A stretch of DNA of 43,358 nt from the IMG/VR virus record IMGVR_UViG_3300026512_000218, positions 1 to 43,358 of that record. One strand, written 5' to 3'. This document shows, piece after piece, positions 43,139 to 43,358 of this stretch (position 1 is the stretch's first letter; each line of letters begins with the position of its first letter). Below the pieces are notes generated by a model, which made no database searches, had not been told where the DNA came from, and was given only the letters and a program-made list of their open reading frames with translations. Source of the stretch: a virus. A program made the position numbers and the translations under genes.

Positions 43139-43358
43139 AGAGAAAAATAAAATAAAAAAATAAAAGAAAAAAAGAATAAAGTATATCAGAATATTTAAAA
43201 ATTTTAAAAAAAAATAAAAAAGAAAAAGGAAGAGAATAAAGTATATCAGAATATTTAAAAATTTTAAAGTAAAAGAAAATAAAAACTAAAGTATATCAGA
43301 ATTTAATTTTATTTTTACTATTAAAAGTGTTAAATCAAAAATTAAAAAAATAAAAAAT

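Overview
The window is a very AT-rich, densely packed stretch of a large tailed-phage genome with a T4-like replication core. It carries a gp41/DnaB-type helicase, RNase H/FEN exonuclease, UvsX/RecA, a gp32-type SSB, a family B polymerase, a sigma factor and a RecB/Cas4-like nuclease. A nucleotide-supply set accompanies them (class II ribonucleotide reductase, dUTPase, ThyX, two thymidylate-kinase-like proteins, a deoxyribosyltransferase-like protein). No ribosomal or bacterial housekeeping genes are seen. TGA is read as tryptophan (genetic code 4): about 20 in-frame TGA codons join ORFs that otherwise break in the middle of recognisable domains, and every gene end I checked is TAA or TAG. This suggests a phage of a code-4 host (for example a Mollicutes-like bacterium) or a self-recoding phage. 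The host cannot be fixed from this window.

Layout. All genes are on the minus strand except a two-gene plus-strand island at 7725-10329. From the right: 41715-43358 is a gene-free repeat zone with iteron-like tandem repeats and a ~97 bp inverted repeat. 31637-41714 holds small metabolic and unknown genes, a PD-(D/E)XK nuclease, SSB, RecA with a mini-intein, sigma factor and a SprT-like protease. 24750-31191 holds a family B DNA polymerase cut into two genes, with a DinG/XPD-like helicase and a zinc-ribbon protein between them. 20470-24738 holds a class II ribonucleotide reductase cut into four consecutive genes whose ends carry matching split-intein halves. 14043-20109 holds RtcB with a receiver-like partner, ThyX, dUTPase, kinases, a DNA methyltransferase and an HNH endonuclease. 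10412-13783 holds two hexapeptide-repeat proteins and a Cys-containing unknown. 5246-9794 holds a receiver-PAS protein, two Hsp20-like proteins, a very short tmRNA-like RNA and an HD-domain protein. 1-5116 holds the exonuclease and a replicative helicase gene fractured by a split intein, with a Vsr-like homing endonuclease between its halves.

The striking theme is interruption of the replication and dNTP machinery. I see four split-intein junctions (one in the helicase, three in the reductase), two continuous mini-inteins placed in Walker A loops (helicase, RecA), and a polymerase split without any intein. The helicase arrangement matches the published 'fractured gene' organisation (gp41-type split inteins with a Vsr-like endonuclease between the halves). 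The four-piece reductase extends it: making one catalytic chain would need three mutually orthogonal protein trans-splicing reactions. Other notable items are the 133-nt tmRNA-like gene, a receiver-multi-PAS protein with no output domain, and the inverted-repeat/iteron zone, which could be an origin or genome-end structure.
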